Below are positions 57,730-64,000 of a DNA stretch of 64,000 nucleotides, one piece after another (the stretch's first letter is position 1; each line of letters opens with the position of its first letter). Where the stretch lies: assembly GCF_037992945.1 (NCBI RefSeq), contig NZ_CP150304.1:871501-935500 (forward strand), given 5' to 3'. Position numbers and translations under genes: made by a program. The DNA is from Peribacillus sp. FSL E2-0218 (GTDB lineage: Bacteria; Bacillota; Bacilli; Bacillales; DSM-1321). A model generated the notes under the pieces. That model was not told where the DNA came from. It worked only from the letters and a program-made list of their open reading frames with translations, and did not search any database.

Positions 57730-58707
57730 TTGGCTATTGCTTTTAATGCGGGAAAACAAAAGTCCCCCATTATTTGTATAGGGGGAGCGAATATTGATAA
57801 AAAATTATATACCAAAAATGAAATTGTTAAAAAAACCTCCAATCCTGTCATAGGATCTTCTAGAACGGTTGGGGGGGTTGCGAGAAATATTGCTGAAAAC
57901 TTAGGACGTTTAGGGGAAGAAGTTATCTTGCTTTCAGCACGAGGAAATGATGCGGATTGGTTTGATATTTATCAATCTTCTTCGCCTTTTATGAATTTGG
58001 ATCATGTCATTAAAATTGACGGCATATCAACGGGCTCCTATACGGCCGTTATTGACAAAAACGGCGATTTATCTTTAGCCCTGGCCGATATGAAGGTGTT
58101 TGATTATATTACACCCGCATTGCTTTTGAAAAATATCGATCTTCTCCTTATCGCCAAATGTATTGTAGTGGACTTGAATTGTCCAAGTGAAACAATAGAA
58201 TATCTAGGATTGTTCACTGCTAAACATCATATTCCTTTAGTCATTATCCCTGTTTCATCTCAAAAAATGAGTGGGCTTCCTAAAAAGATGCACGCAGTGA
58301 GTTGGCTGATTGTCAATAAAGATGAAACGGAAACTTATTTGAATGTCAAAATCAACGATAGGGAAGATTGGGAAAATTCGGTGAAAGAGTGGCTGAAGCT
58401 AGGAGTAAGAAATGTTATTGTCACCAACGGATCAAAAGGGGTCATGACTGGAGGTGCCAACGGTTATATACAGCATTTCCCATCTGTTGAAACGCCCATA
58501 GTGGCGGATGTCACAGGTGCAGGAGATTCATTTTGTTCAGGTGTCATTTATTCTTGGTTACAAAAGAAGGATTTTGAATCTGTCATCAAATCGGGCTTGG
58601 TCAATTCTCATAAAACGATCATGTCAAAATATACAGTTAGGCAAGAATTGTCACAAACTCAATTTAAATTGGATATGGAGGAATTTACAAATGAAAAAAT
58701 ATATTGA
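57730..58707 (+). CDS. psuK: Pseudouridine kinase (PfkB family)
   Basis: 325 residues from TTG 57730, 9 bases after AAAAGGGGG. Frames reach upstream to 57589 but through the promoter. The fold opens IICIGGANIDKKLYTKNEIV, then GGVARNIAENLGRLGEEV, and has the intact catalytic motif DVTGAGDSFCSGV (about residues 257-269). Its gene overlaps psuG by 17 bases. PsuK phosphorylates pseudouridine to its 5'-phosphate. The pair with psuG makes the assignment strong. Confidence 0.92.
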   Translation: MAIAFNAGKQKSPIICIGGANIDKKLYTKNEIVKKTSNPVIGSSRTVGGVARNIAENLGRLGEEVILLSARGNDADWFDIYQSSSPFMNLDHVIKIDGISTGSYTAVIDKNGDLSLALADMKVFDYITPALLLKNIDLLLIAKCIVVDLNCPSETIEYLGLFTAKHHIPLVIIPVSSQKMSGLPKKMHAVSWLIVNKDETETYLNVKINDREDWENSVKEWLKLGVRNVIVTNGSKGVMTGGANGYIQHFPSVETPIVADVTGAGDSFCSGVIYSWLQKKDFESVIKSGLVNSHKTIMSKYTVRQELSQTQFKLDMEEFTNEKIY

Positions 58708-59626
58708 ACTGTCTTCAGAAGTGCAAGAAGCAAAAGCGTCAGGCAAAGCGGTAGTTGCTTTAGAATCCACCATCATTTCTCATGGTATGCCTTATCCTCA
58801 AAACGTCAAAATGGCTCGTGAAGTTGAACAAATTGTTCGTGATAACGGTGCGGTTCCTGCAACAATCGCCATCATTGACGGGAAAATCAAAATCGGATTA
58901 ACAGATGAAGAACTAGAGATTTTTGGGAAAAGCCCATATGTGGCCAAGGTATCGAGACGTGATTTGGCGCAAATTATCGCTACCAAACAACTAGGGGCAA
59001 CAACTGTTGCGACAACGATGATCTGCGCAGAGTTAGCCGACATCAAAGTTTTTGTAACAGGCGGTATTGGCGGTGTTCATAAAGGAGCGGAAACGACTAT
59101 GGATATATCAGCCGACCTCGAGGAATTGGCTCAAACCGATGTAGCTGTAATATGTGCAGGAGCTAAATCGATCCTGGACTTGGCCCTTACTCTTGAATAC
59201 CTTGAAACAAAAGGGGTTCCCGTAATAGGGTATGAAACGGAATGCCTTCCAGCGTTTTACACTAGGGAAAGTGAGCATAAATTAAACTTCTTTACGGATT
59301 CAATAGATGTCATTGCTGAAACATTAAAAACCAAATGGGAATTAAGCCTAAAGGGCGGGGCTGTCATTACTAATCCAATACCGGAACAATATGCGATGGA
59401 TCAAGATTACATCAATGGAATCATCACTCAAGCAATACGGGAAGCAGAAGAAAACCATATCATCGGTAAAGATAGTACGCCATTCTTACTTGGGAAAATC
59501 AAAGAATTAACAGGCGGTAAAAGCCTTGAAGCCAATATCGAATTAGTAAAGCATAATGCTAAAGTGGGAACCCAAATAGCAGTAAGTTTCAATGAGAAGC
59601 TAAGTGATAATAAACTGAGAGTGTAA
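58691..59626 (+). CDS. psuG: Pseudouridine-5'-phosphate glycosidase
   Basis: 311 residues from ATG 58691, 8 bases after GGAGG inside the end of psuK. Family phrases are clear: VVALESTIISHGMPYPQNVK (about residues 19-38), ATIAIIDGKIKIGL, VFVTGGIGGVHKGAETTMDI (about 118-137) and VPVIGYETECLPAFY. PsuG breaks the C-glycosidic bond of pseudouridine 5'-phosphate to uracil plus ribose 5-phosphate using Mn. Translationally coupled to psuK. Confidence 0.96.
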   Translation: MKKYIELSSEVQEAKASGKAVVALESTIISHGMPYPQNVKMAREVEQIVRDNGAVPATIAIIDGKIKIGLTDEELEIFGKSPYVAKVSRRDLAQIIATKQLGATTVATTMICAELADIKVFVTGGIGGVHKGAETTMDISADLEELAQTDVAVICAGAKSILDLALTLEYLETKGVPVIGYETECLPAFYTRESEHKLNFFTDSIDVIAETLKTKWELSLKGGAVITNPIPEQYAMDQDYINGIITQAIREAEENHIIGKDSTPFLLGKIKELTGGKSLEANIELVKHNAKVGTQIAVSFNEKLSDNKLRV

Positions 59627-59640
59627 GCATCACCAACACC

Positions 59641-59701
59641 ACTTCTATAAGCTCACCCTGTTGTTATACTAGACAACTAGACTTATAGAAGTTGTTTTTT
59701 T
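59641..59701 (+). terminator. Intrinsic terminator after psuG
   Basis: An 11-base perfect stem ACTTCTATAAG / CTTATAGAAGT (59641-59651, 59682-59692) with a long loop, followed by TTGTTTTTTT. It may allow partial read-through into the transporter gene. Confidence 0.75.
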
Positions 59702-59710
59702 ATATAAGGT

Positions 59711-59724
59711 TGAAAGCGTTAACA
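59711..59724 (+). promoter_or_regulatory. Perfect cre site (CcpA) before the nucleoside transporter
   Basis: TGAAAGCGTTAACA matches the consensus TGWAANCGNTNWCA at all 14 positions. It ends 18 bases before the CNT gene start, so CcpA bound here would block elongation or initiation when a preferred sugar is present. Confidence 0.85.
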
Positions 59725-59742
59725 CTCTAGGGGGATGGTCGA

Positions 59743-60924
59743 ATGGACTTTATATTCTTGCTAACAGGGATCCTGTTTGTTTTTATCATCGCTTTTTTAT
59801 TCAGTAATAACCGGAAGAAAATAAAATATAAACGAATTCTGATCATGTTGGCCGTGCAAATCCTTTTAGTGTACACGATGATGAATACTAGCATTGGCCT
59901 GATTGCGATTACCAGCGTAGGCCAATTTTTTGAAAAACTAATGGCGGTCGCAGATTCCGGAATTCAATTTGTATTTGGCGGGATGGTAAATAAAGGGGCA
60001 ACAACGTTTTTCTTTGTAGCTCTATTACCCTTGGTGTTCATGTCGGTGTTAATTGGAATATTGAATTATATAAAAATATTGCCATTCCTAATCAAATATT
60101 TAGGTTTGATATTAAGTAAAATAACGGGAATGGGGAAGCTGGAAAGTTATTTTGCGGTATCTACAGCTGTCCTTGGTCAGCCAGAGGTATTTCTTACAAT
60201 TATTAAACAAATTCCACATTTATCTTCAAAAAGGCTATATACGATCTGTACCTCGGCAATGAGTGCGGTAAGTATGGCGATGGTTGGGGCATATATGACG
60301 ATGCTGGAACCGAAGTATGTTGTTACCGCTGTTGTCTTGAATATTTTCAGTGCTCTTATCATTGCTAATATCATCAATCCATATGACTTGGACGACCATG
60401 AGGATTTGATTCAATTGGAAGAGAATCAAAGAGTTCCTTTCTTCCAGATGGTTGGGGATAGTGTAATGGATGGCTTTAAAATCGTTATCACGGTTGCGGC
60501 GATGTTATTGGGATTCATTGCCTTGATGGAATTGATCAATGTAATCTTTCTCAGTGTTTTTCATTTTTCCTTCCAATCGGTTATCGGGTATCTGTTTGCA
60601 CCAATCGCTTTTTTAATGGGGATTCCGTGGCCAGAAGCTGTAAAGGCAGGCGGAATAATGGCTACAAAGCTTGTTACCAACGAATTCGTTGCGATGCTGA
60701 ATTTTGGTGAAATATCAAAAAACCTTTCTGATAAAACGATTGCCATTGTATCGGTTTATTTGGTTAGCTTCGCGAATTTTGGAACGGTAGGCATTGTTTC
60801 AGGTTCAATCAAGTCCATTAGTGAAAAACAGGGCAATCATGTTTCCAAATTCGCTTTGAAACTTTTGCTGGGTGCTACATTAGCTTCCGTAATTTCCGGA
60901 ACGATCATGGGGATTGTCATGTAA
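59743..60924 (+). CDS. CNT/NupC family nucleoside transporter (PsuT-like)
   Basis: 393 residues with about ten helices. The concentrative nucleoside transporter signature is visible: VLGQPEVFLTIIKQIPHLSS (about residues 144-163), SAMSAVSMAMVGAYMTML, and MATKLVTNEFVAMLNFGEIS (about 306-325) with the sodium/nucleoside site Asn and Glu. In E. coli the psuKG locus is joined by a NupC-type carrier, so pseudouridine or uridine import is the likely job here. It stands between psuG and a nucleoside hydrolase and has its own cre site. Confidence 0.92.
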   Translation: MDFIFLLTGILFVFIIAFLFSNNRKKIKYKRILIMLAVQILLVYTMMNTSIGLIAITSVGQFFEKLMAVADSGIQFVFGGMVNKGATTFFFVALLPLVFMSVLIGILNYIKILPFLIKYLGLILSKITGMGKLESYFAVSTAVLGQPEVFLTIIKQIPHLSSKRLYTICTSAMSAVSMAMVGAYMTMLEPKYVVTAVVLNIFSALIIANIINPYDLDDHEDLIQLEENQRVPFFQMVGDSVMDGFKIVITVAAMLLGFIALMELINVIFLSVFHFSFQSVIGYLFAPIAFLMGIPWPEAVKAGGIMATKLVTNEFVAMLNFGEISKNLSDKTIAIVSVYLVSFANFGTVGIVSGSIKSISEKQGNHVSKFALKLLLGATLASVISGTIMGIVM

Positions 60925-60943
60925 TTCCTATAAAGGAGAGGGT

Positions 60944-61876
60944 ATGATGCAAACGAAAAAGATCATTTTGGATTGTGATCCAGGGCATGATGACGCGATT
61001 TCAATTATTTTGGCCGCTTCACAACCATCGCTGGAGATTTTGGCAATTACGACGGTTTCCGGGAATGCGGAAATTGAAAAAACGACGATAAATGCGTTGA
61101 AAATCTGTGATTTAGTATCTTTATCCGGTGTTGCGGTGTCAAAAGGGGCAAGTGAACCGTTGATTCGCTTACGAGAAACGGCACCAGGTATTCATGGTGA
61201 TACAGGTCTTGATGGTCCGGAGCTGCCTGAACCTTCTCGAAGCTGGAGTGATGAACATGGCTGCGATACGATCATACGCCTTGTAAAAGAGTCAAAAGTA
61301 CCTGTTACGATTCTTCCGACAGGACCTTTGACAAATATTGCTTTGGCTTTATTAAAAGCCCCAGCGATCAAGGACAATATAGAAGAGATTGTCCTTATGG
61401 GCGGCGGAACGTTTGGAAACTGGACGCCAACTGCAGAATTTAATATTTGGGCAGATCCGGAAGCGGCGAAAAAAGTATTTGATAGCGGCATTCCAATAGC
61501 GGTCATGGGACTGGATATCACTCATCAAGCTCTGGCTACAAAAGAAGTCATCGATCAAGTGCAAAAAATTGATAATCATGTGGCCAAAATAGTAGGAGAA
61601 TTATTAGTATTCTTCGCCTCGACATACAAAGAAATGTTCAACTTTGCAGGGGCACCGGTACACGATGTCTTAACTGTCGCCTACTGTGTTGCACCAGAAT
61701 TGTTCAAAATGAAAGAAGTGAATATAACAGTGGAAACGAAAGGAGAGTTTACGGCAGGTACGACTTTAATTGATTTGCATGGGGTTACGGGAAGAAAAGT
61801 AAATGCCAAGTATGGATTGGAACTGGACGTCGAAGGCTTTTGGAGTTTTATGATTGAAGCGTTGAAGAAATTCTAA
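60944..61876 (+). CDS. Nucleoside hydrolase (Rih/IunH family)
   Basis: 310 residues from ATG 60944 (a second ATG follows), with AAAGGAGAGGG just upstream and 19 bases after the transporter. The calcium-binding start KIILDCDPGHDDAISI carries the family motif DxDPGxDDA (about residues 9-17). VTILPTGPLTNIALAL (about 125-140) and the catalytic His region GAPVHDVLTVAYCV (about 239-252) are present. It hydrolyses ribonucleosides to base and ribose. With CNT it would process imported uridine or purine nucleosides, since pseudouridine itself cannot be cut this way. Confidence 0.93.
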   Translation: MMQTKKIILDCDPGHDDAISIILAASQPSLEILAITTVSGNAEIEKTTINALKICDLVSLSGVAVSKGASEPLIRLRETAPGIHGDTGLDGPELPEPSRSWSDEHGCDTIIRLVKESKVPVTILPTGPLTNIALALLKAPAIKDNIEEIVLMGGGTFGNWTPTAEFNIWADPEAAKKVFDSGIPIAVMGLDITHQALATKEVIDQVQKIDNHVAKIVGELLVFFASTYKEMFNFAGAPVHDVLTVAYCVAPELFKMKEVNITVETKGEFTAGTTLIDLHGVTGRKVNAKYGLELDVEGFWSFMIEALKKF

Positions 61877-61907
61877 GAATTGACATGAGAAAAACCAATA
61901 AAAACAG

Positions 61908-61937
61908 AGGCGATCCTTCCATTTGGAAGAATCGCCT
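61908..61937. repeat. 30-base direct repeat = terminator hairpin, left side of IS copy 2
   Basis: AGGCGATCCTTCC-ATTT-GGAAGAATCGCCT is the terminator hairpin of the nucleoside hydrolase gene. It recurs at 63678-63707 with one difference (A at 61930, G at 63700). The A opens a C-A mismatch in this copy's stem. Confidence 0.88.
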
Positions 61938-62046
61938 CTGTTTGTAGACAAAAGGGGTTCGGAATTAAAAAATTCCGAACCCCTTTTGAAATTCCTTTGA
62001 AATTTTGACCAAAGGTTACGAGATTTGGGCTCTTCGAGCCACTATG

Positions 62047-63405
62047 TTAAGCCGTTTTAGGACCTTGCCATGTCCAAGTGGCCATCTTCTTTACATTCAT
62101 GGCAGCGAAAGTAAGCATCGCCTGCATCGACAATTTTTTAAGTCCCCTTAAAGTAGTCCAACGCATACCATGCTTTTCTTTTGCATCTGCGAATACACGC
62201 TCAATCGTTTCTTTGCGTTTCGCATATATAGGTTTTACCTCTTGATGATGACGCAGATGATCTGCTTCTTCCACATATGCTTGCCAGATATGCCGTGTCA
62301 CTACTTTTTGATGGTCTTTGCTTTCCGTACACCGTGATAAAAATGAGCATGTTGCACAAATTTGTTTTGGCGATTTGTATTCGCGATAGCCCTCTTTATT
62401 TGTTGTTGAGTACTTTAAAGTTTCTCCCGAAGGGCAAAGGTAACAATCAAAGTGTTCATCGTAAACATAGTCATGTTTGCGAAAGAATCCTTCTTTTGTA
62501 CGAGGACGTGTATAGGGTAAAGCAGGTGTGATTTCTTTGTTAAATAGGTAGCTTGTAATCGCTGGTGTTTTATAAGCTGCATCTGCGGCAACTGCTTCTG
62601 GTTTTCCAACTTTCTCAATCACTTGCTCAACAAGTGGCTCCAAAATATGACTGTCATGTGTATTACCAGGTGTTACAATCGTTCCCAATACAAAACCGTT
62701 GCCGTCTGCGGCCGCATGGAATGAATAGGCAAACTGTTTTGTTCGTTCATCTTTCACATAGTAGCCACTCTCAGGATCCGTAGTACTTTCTTTAATTGCT
62801 TTGGTTTCTTCCTTATCAAATTTATCTGGTGGAAAAGGCTTCTTTCCGTGGTTTTCACGATCTTGATTGATTTCTTCTTGAAGACGTCCTTGATACGCTC
62901 GTGTTTCTTTACGAACGATTTTCTTTTCAAATTTCCGTTTATTCGCACTGGCTTTCACATGTGTGGAATCCACGAAAACGTGTTCTACACTTATTACCTT
63001 TTTATTAGCAGCTGTCATTAAAATGCGACAGAAAATCTGTTCAAACAGGTCTGTATCTTTAAAGCGTCGCTCATAATTTTTTCCGAACGTAGAGAAATGA
63101 GGCACTTTATCATGGAAACCATAGCCTAAGAACCAACGATAAGCCATATTGGTTTCAACTTCTTCAATCGTTTTACGCATGGAACGAATACCGAAGGTAT
63201 ATTGAATGAAAGTCAGTTTAACTAAAATAACTGGATCAATACTTGGGCGTCCTACCTCTGAGTACATATCTTTCACCAAGTCATAAATGAAAGTGAAGTC
63301 AATGGCAGCCTCCATTTTACGAACCAAATGGTTCGGTGGCACCAGTTGATCTAAAGTAATCATTTCAAGTTGATCTCGCTGAATAGAATCATGTTTAGAA
63401 AGCAT
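62047..63405 (-). CDS. IS1182 family transposase, copy 2
   Basis: 452 residues from the ATG at 63405 (GTG and ATG codons 9 and 6 bases upstream are in frame, as in copy 1). All DDE-domain motifs described for copy 1 are intact: Asp in VFVDSTHVKAS, Asp in AVAADAAYKTP and Glu in TIERVFADAKEK. It has Val where copy 1 has Leu near residue 137 and ends GPKTA instead of GPKMA. The frame is complete, so it could act on either copy. Confidence 0.95.
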   Translation of the reverse strand: MLSKHDSIQRDQLEMITLDQLVPPNHLVRKMEAAIDFTFIYDLVKDMYSEVGRPSIDPVILVKLTFIQYTFGIRSMRKTIEEVETNMAYRWFLGYGFHDKVPHFSTFGKNYERRFKDTDLFEQIFCRILMTAANKKVISVEHVFVDSTHVKASANKRKFEKKIVRKETRAYQGRLQEEINQDRENHGKKPFPPDKFDKEETKAIKESTTDPESGYYVKDERTKQFAYSFHAAADGNGFVLGTIVTPGNTHDSHILEPLVEQVIEKVGKPEAVAADAAYKTPAITSYLFNKEITPALPYTRPRTKEGFFRKHDYVYDEHFDCYLCPSGETLKYSTTNKEGYREYKSPKQICATCSFLSRCTESKDHQKVVTRHIWQAYVEEADHLRHHQEVKPIYAKRKETIERVFADAKEKHGMRWTTLRGLKKLSMQAMLTFAAMNVKKMATWTWQGPKTA

Positions 63406-63490
63406 CCTCATCACCTCAAGTTTTAATCCTTCAATTTTAAAACAAAAATGACTCCAGTCAAAAGTGTTCTATCTAAAAGGTAAGACAAAG

Positions 63491-63614
63491 TTGATTGGAA
63501 CGGAAGGTACGAGACTCCTGCGGGAAAAGCGCGTCTAGGGGAGACCCCGCAGGCAAAGCCGAGGAGGCTCCCCGACCGCCCGCGGAAAGCGAGTGCCTGG
63601 AGTGGAAATCAACG
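63491..63614 (-). repeat. GC-rich structured repeat within IS copy 2 leader
   Basis: Same block as 35892-36015, in inverted orientation, with CCTGCGGG / CCCGCAGG able to pair. It lies between the IS end and the transposase start. Confidence 0.75.
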
Positions 63615-63677
63615 TCTAAATTGTACAGGCCATAAAAATAGACAAACTCGATTTTCATCGAGTTTGTCTACAGTCTG

Positions 63678-63707
63678 AGGCGATCCTTCCATTTGGAAGG
63701 ATCGCCT
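63678..63707. repeat. 30-base direct repeat = terminator hairpin, right side of IS copy 2
   Basis: AGGCGATCCTTCC-ATTT-GGAAGGATCGCCT, a perfect 13-base stem followed by TTTTCC. It is the partner of 61908-61937. Confidence 0.88.
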
Positions 63708-63737
63708 TTTCCTGCGGAGTTAAAAAATTGAAAATTG

Positions 63738-63746
63738 TGGTATAAT
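63738..63746 (+). promoter_or_regulatory. Extended -10 promoter of small membrane protein gene
   Basis: TGGTATAAT (TGn plus perfect TATAAT) 28 bases before the start; the -35 is weak (GAGTTA near 63717). Confidence 0.5.
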
Positions 63747-63773
63747 CATTTGATTATGTAAAGGAGTGATTTC

Positions 63774-63956
63774 TTGTTTATCAATTCTGGCGACATGATT
63801 TATCAGTTTTTTATCATGATTGTCCTAGTAGGAATATTTTACGCTGTTTATTACGTTGTTCGAGCACGTGCCGCTAAACAACCAAGCAAGTCCGGCAATA
63901 TGGAACAAAAACTTGATAGAATAATTGAATTACTTGAAAAGGATAAGAAAGAATGA
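63774..63956 (+). CDS. Small DUF4083-like membrane protein, 60 residues
   Basis: TTG start, 7 bases after AAAGGAG. One membrane helix (MIYQFFIMIVLVGIFYAVYY, about residues 8-27) is followed by a basic linker and an amphipathic helix MEQKLDRIIELLEKDKKE that could form a coiled coil. This is the pattern of the short DUF4083-type proteins common in Bacillus. The function is unknown. It stands alone after IS copy 2; the last 44 bases of the window begin a possible terminator. Confidence 0.75.
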   Translation: MFINSGDMIYQFFIMIVLVGIFYAVYYVVRARAAKQPSKSGNMEQKLDRIIELLEKDKKE

Positions 63957-64000
63957 CTAACAGGGATCGCTTCGGCGTCCGCCTTTTTGCATAGTAGGTG

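Larger units (their letters stand above)
61938..63677 (-). mobile_element. IS1182-type insertion sequence, copy 2 (1740 bp, inverted)
   Basis: Same length as copy 1 and nearly identical over the whole element, in the opposite orientation. The outer bases read CTGTTTGTAGACAAA at the 61938 end and, on the complement, CAGACTGTAGACAAA at the 63677 end. At least five base differences from copy 1 were noticed, two of which change residues. It is flanked by the 30-base hairpin duplication. It separates the nucleoside hydrolase from a small membrane protein gene. Confidence 0.92.

Noticed and set aside
1..64000. CRISPR arrays, rRNA and tRNA genes
   Set aside because: No regularly spaced repeats, no cloverleaf with CCA end and no rRNA-like stretches were seen.

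Overview
The window looks like a chromosomal segment of a low-GC, endospore-forming Bacillaceae, most like Peribacillus or Bacillus in the wide sense. The support is three GerA-family germination genes plus an orphan A subunit, YyaC, a VmlR-type ABC-F protein, an IDEAL-domain protein, Fur, CcpA and CcpC-style sites, strong AGGAGG ribosome sites and frequent TTG/GTG starts. No rRNA, tRNA, CRISPR array or replication origin was seen. Most of the window is accessory metabolism: small catabolic islands, each with its own regulator, plus transport and resistance pairs. Two near-identical IS copies lie in the right half.

Layout. 1-3.3 kb: tail of a sugar-acid or polyol operon (two Gfo/Idh/MocA dehydrogenases, a TIM-barrel isomerase, an SDR). 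3.5-7.8 kb: gerA-type germination operon in the order A-C-D-B. 7.86-8.0 kb: decayed IS end. 8.0-12.8 kb: GntR(FCD) regulator divergent from a hydroxyacid dehydrogenase / four-carbon acid-sugar kinase (DUF1537) / GntP permease operon. 13.2-14.3 kb: two very small proteins and Fur-controlled hmoA. 14.5-19.4 kb: PAS-AAA-HTH sigma-54 activator divergent from a -24/-12 promoter driving a ureohydrolase, a sodium:solute symporter and a class II aldolase. 19.7 kb: holin-like small toxin. 19.9-22.1 kb: LmrA-type TetR and 14-TM exporter. 22.2-25.4 kb: hydrolase, Old Yellow Enzyme, P-loop and NIPSNAP genes. 25.6-27.4 kb: BlaI / short M56 protease / DoxX unit with matching operators. 27.5-33.8 kb: phosphatase, NUDIX, mqo, PadR-MFS. 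33.9-35.8 kb: vmlR behind a probable attenuator.

35.8-37.6 kb: IS1182-type element (1740 bp), copy 1. 37.6-45.7 kb: Fur-controlled siderophore-binding lipoprotein, then a likely tricarboxylate island: two CcpC-like LysR regulators, an AbrB-type membrane protein, YyaC, a CitMHS transporter and PrpF. 46-51 kb: small proteins, TetR, pyruvate-oxidase-like TPP enzyme, OFA-type MFS. 51.2-54.4 kb: secreted peptidoglycan-binding protein, orphan GerA A subunit, isochorismatase-like hydrolase. 54.8-61.9 kb: pseudouridine/nucleoside salvage island (HTH-PfkB protein, EamA transporter, psuK, psuG, CNT transporter, nucleoside hydrolase). 61.9-63.7 kb: IS copy 2, inverted. The window ends with a small membrane protein.

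Most interesting points: (a) both IS copies are bracketed by direct repeats that are complete intrinsic-terminator hairpins (35 bp and 30 bp, different sequences), so the genes around each insertion appear to keep a terminator; (b) the HTH-PfkB protein beside an intact psuK has lost the GAG part of the kinase GAGD motif and may be a ligand-sensing regulator; (c) a BlaI/M56/DoxX unit has two operators of identical architecture; (d) a citrate-type transporter and an MFS gene appear to start at ATA and ATT, 8 nt after strong ribosome sites; (e) mutually exclusive RNA hairpins precede vmlR.
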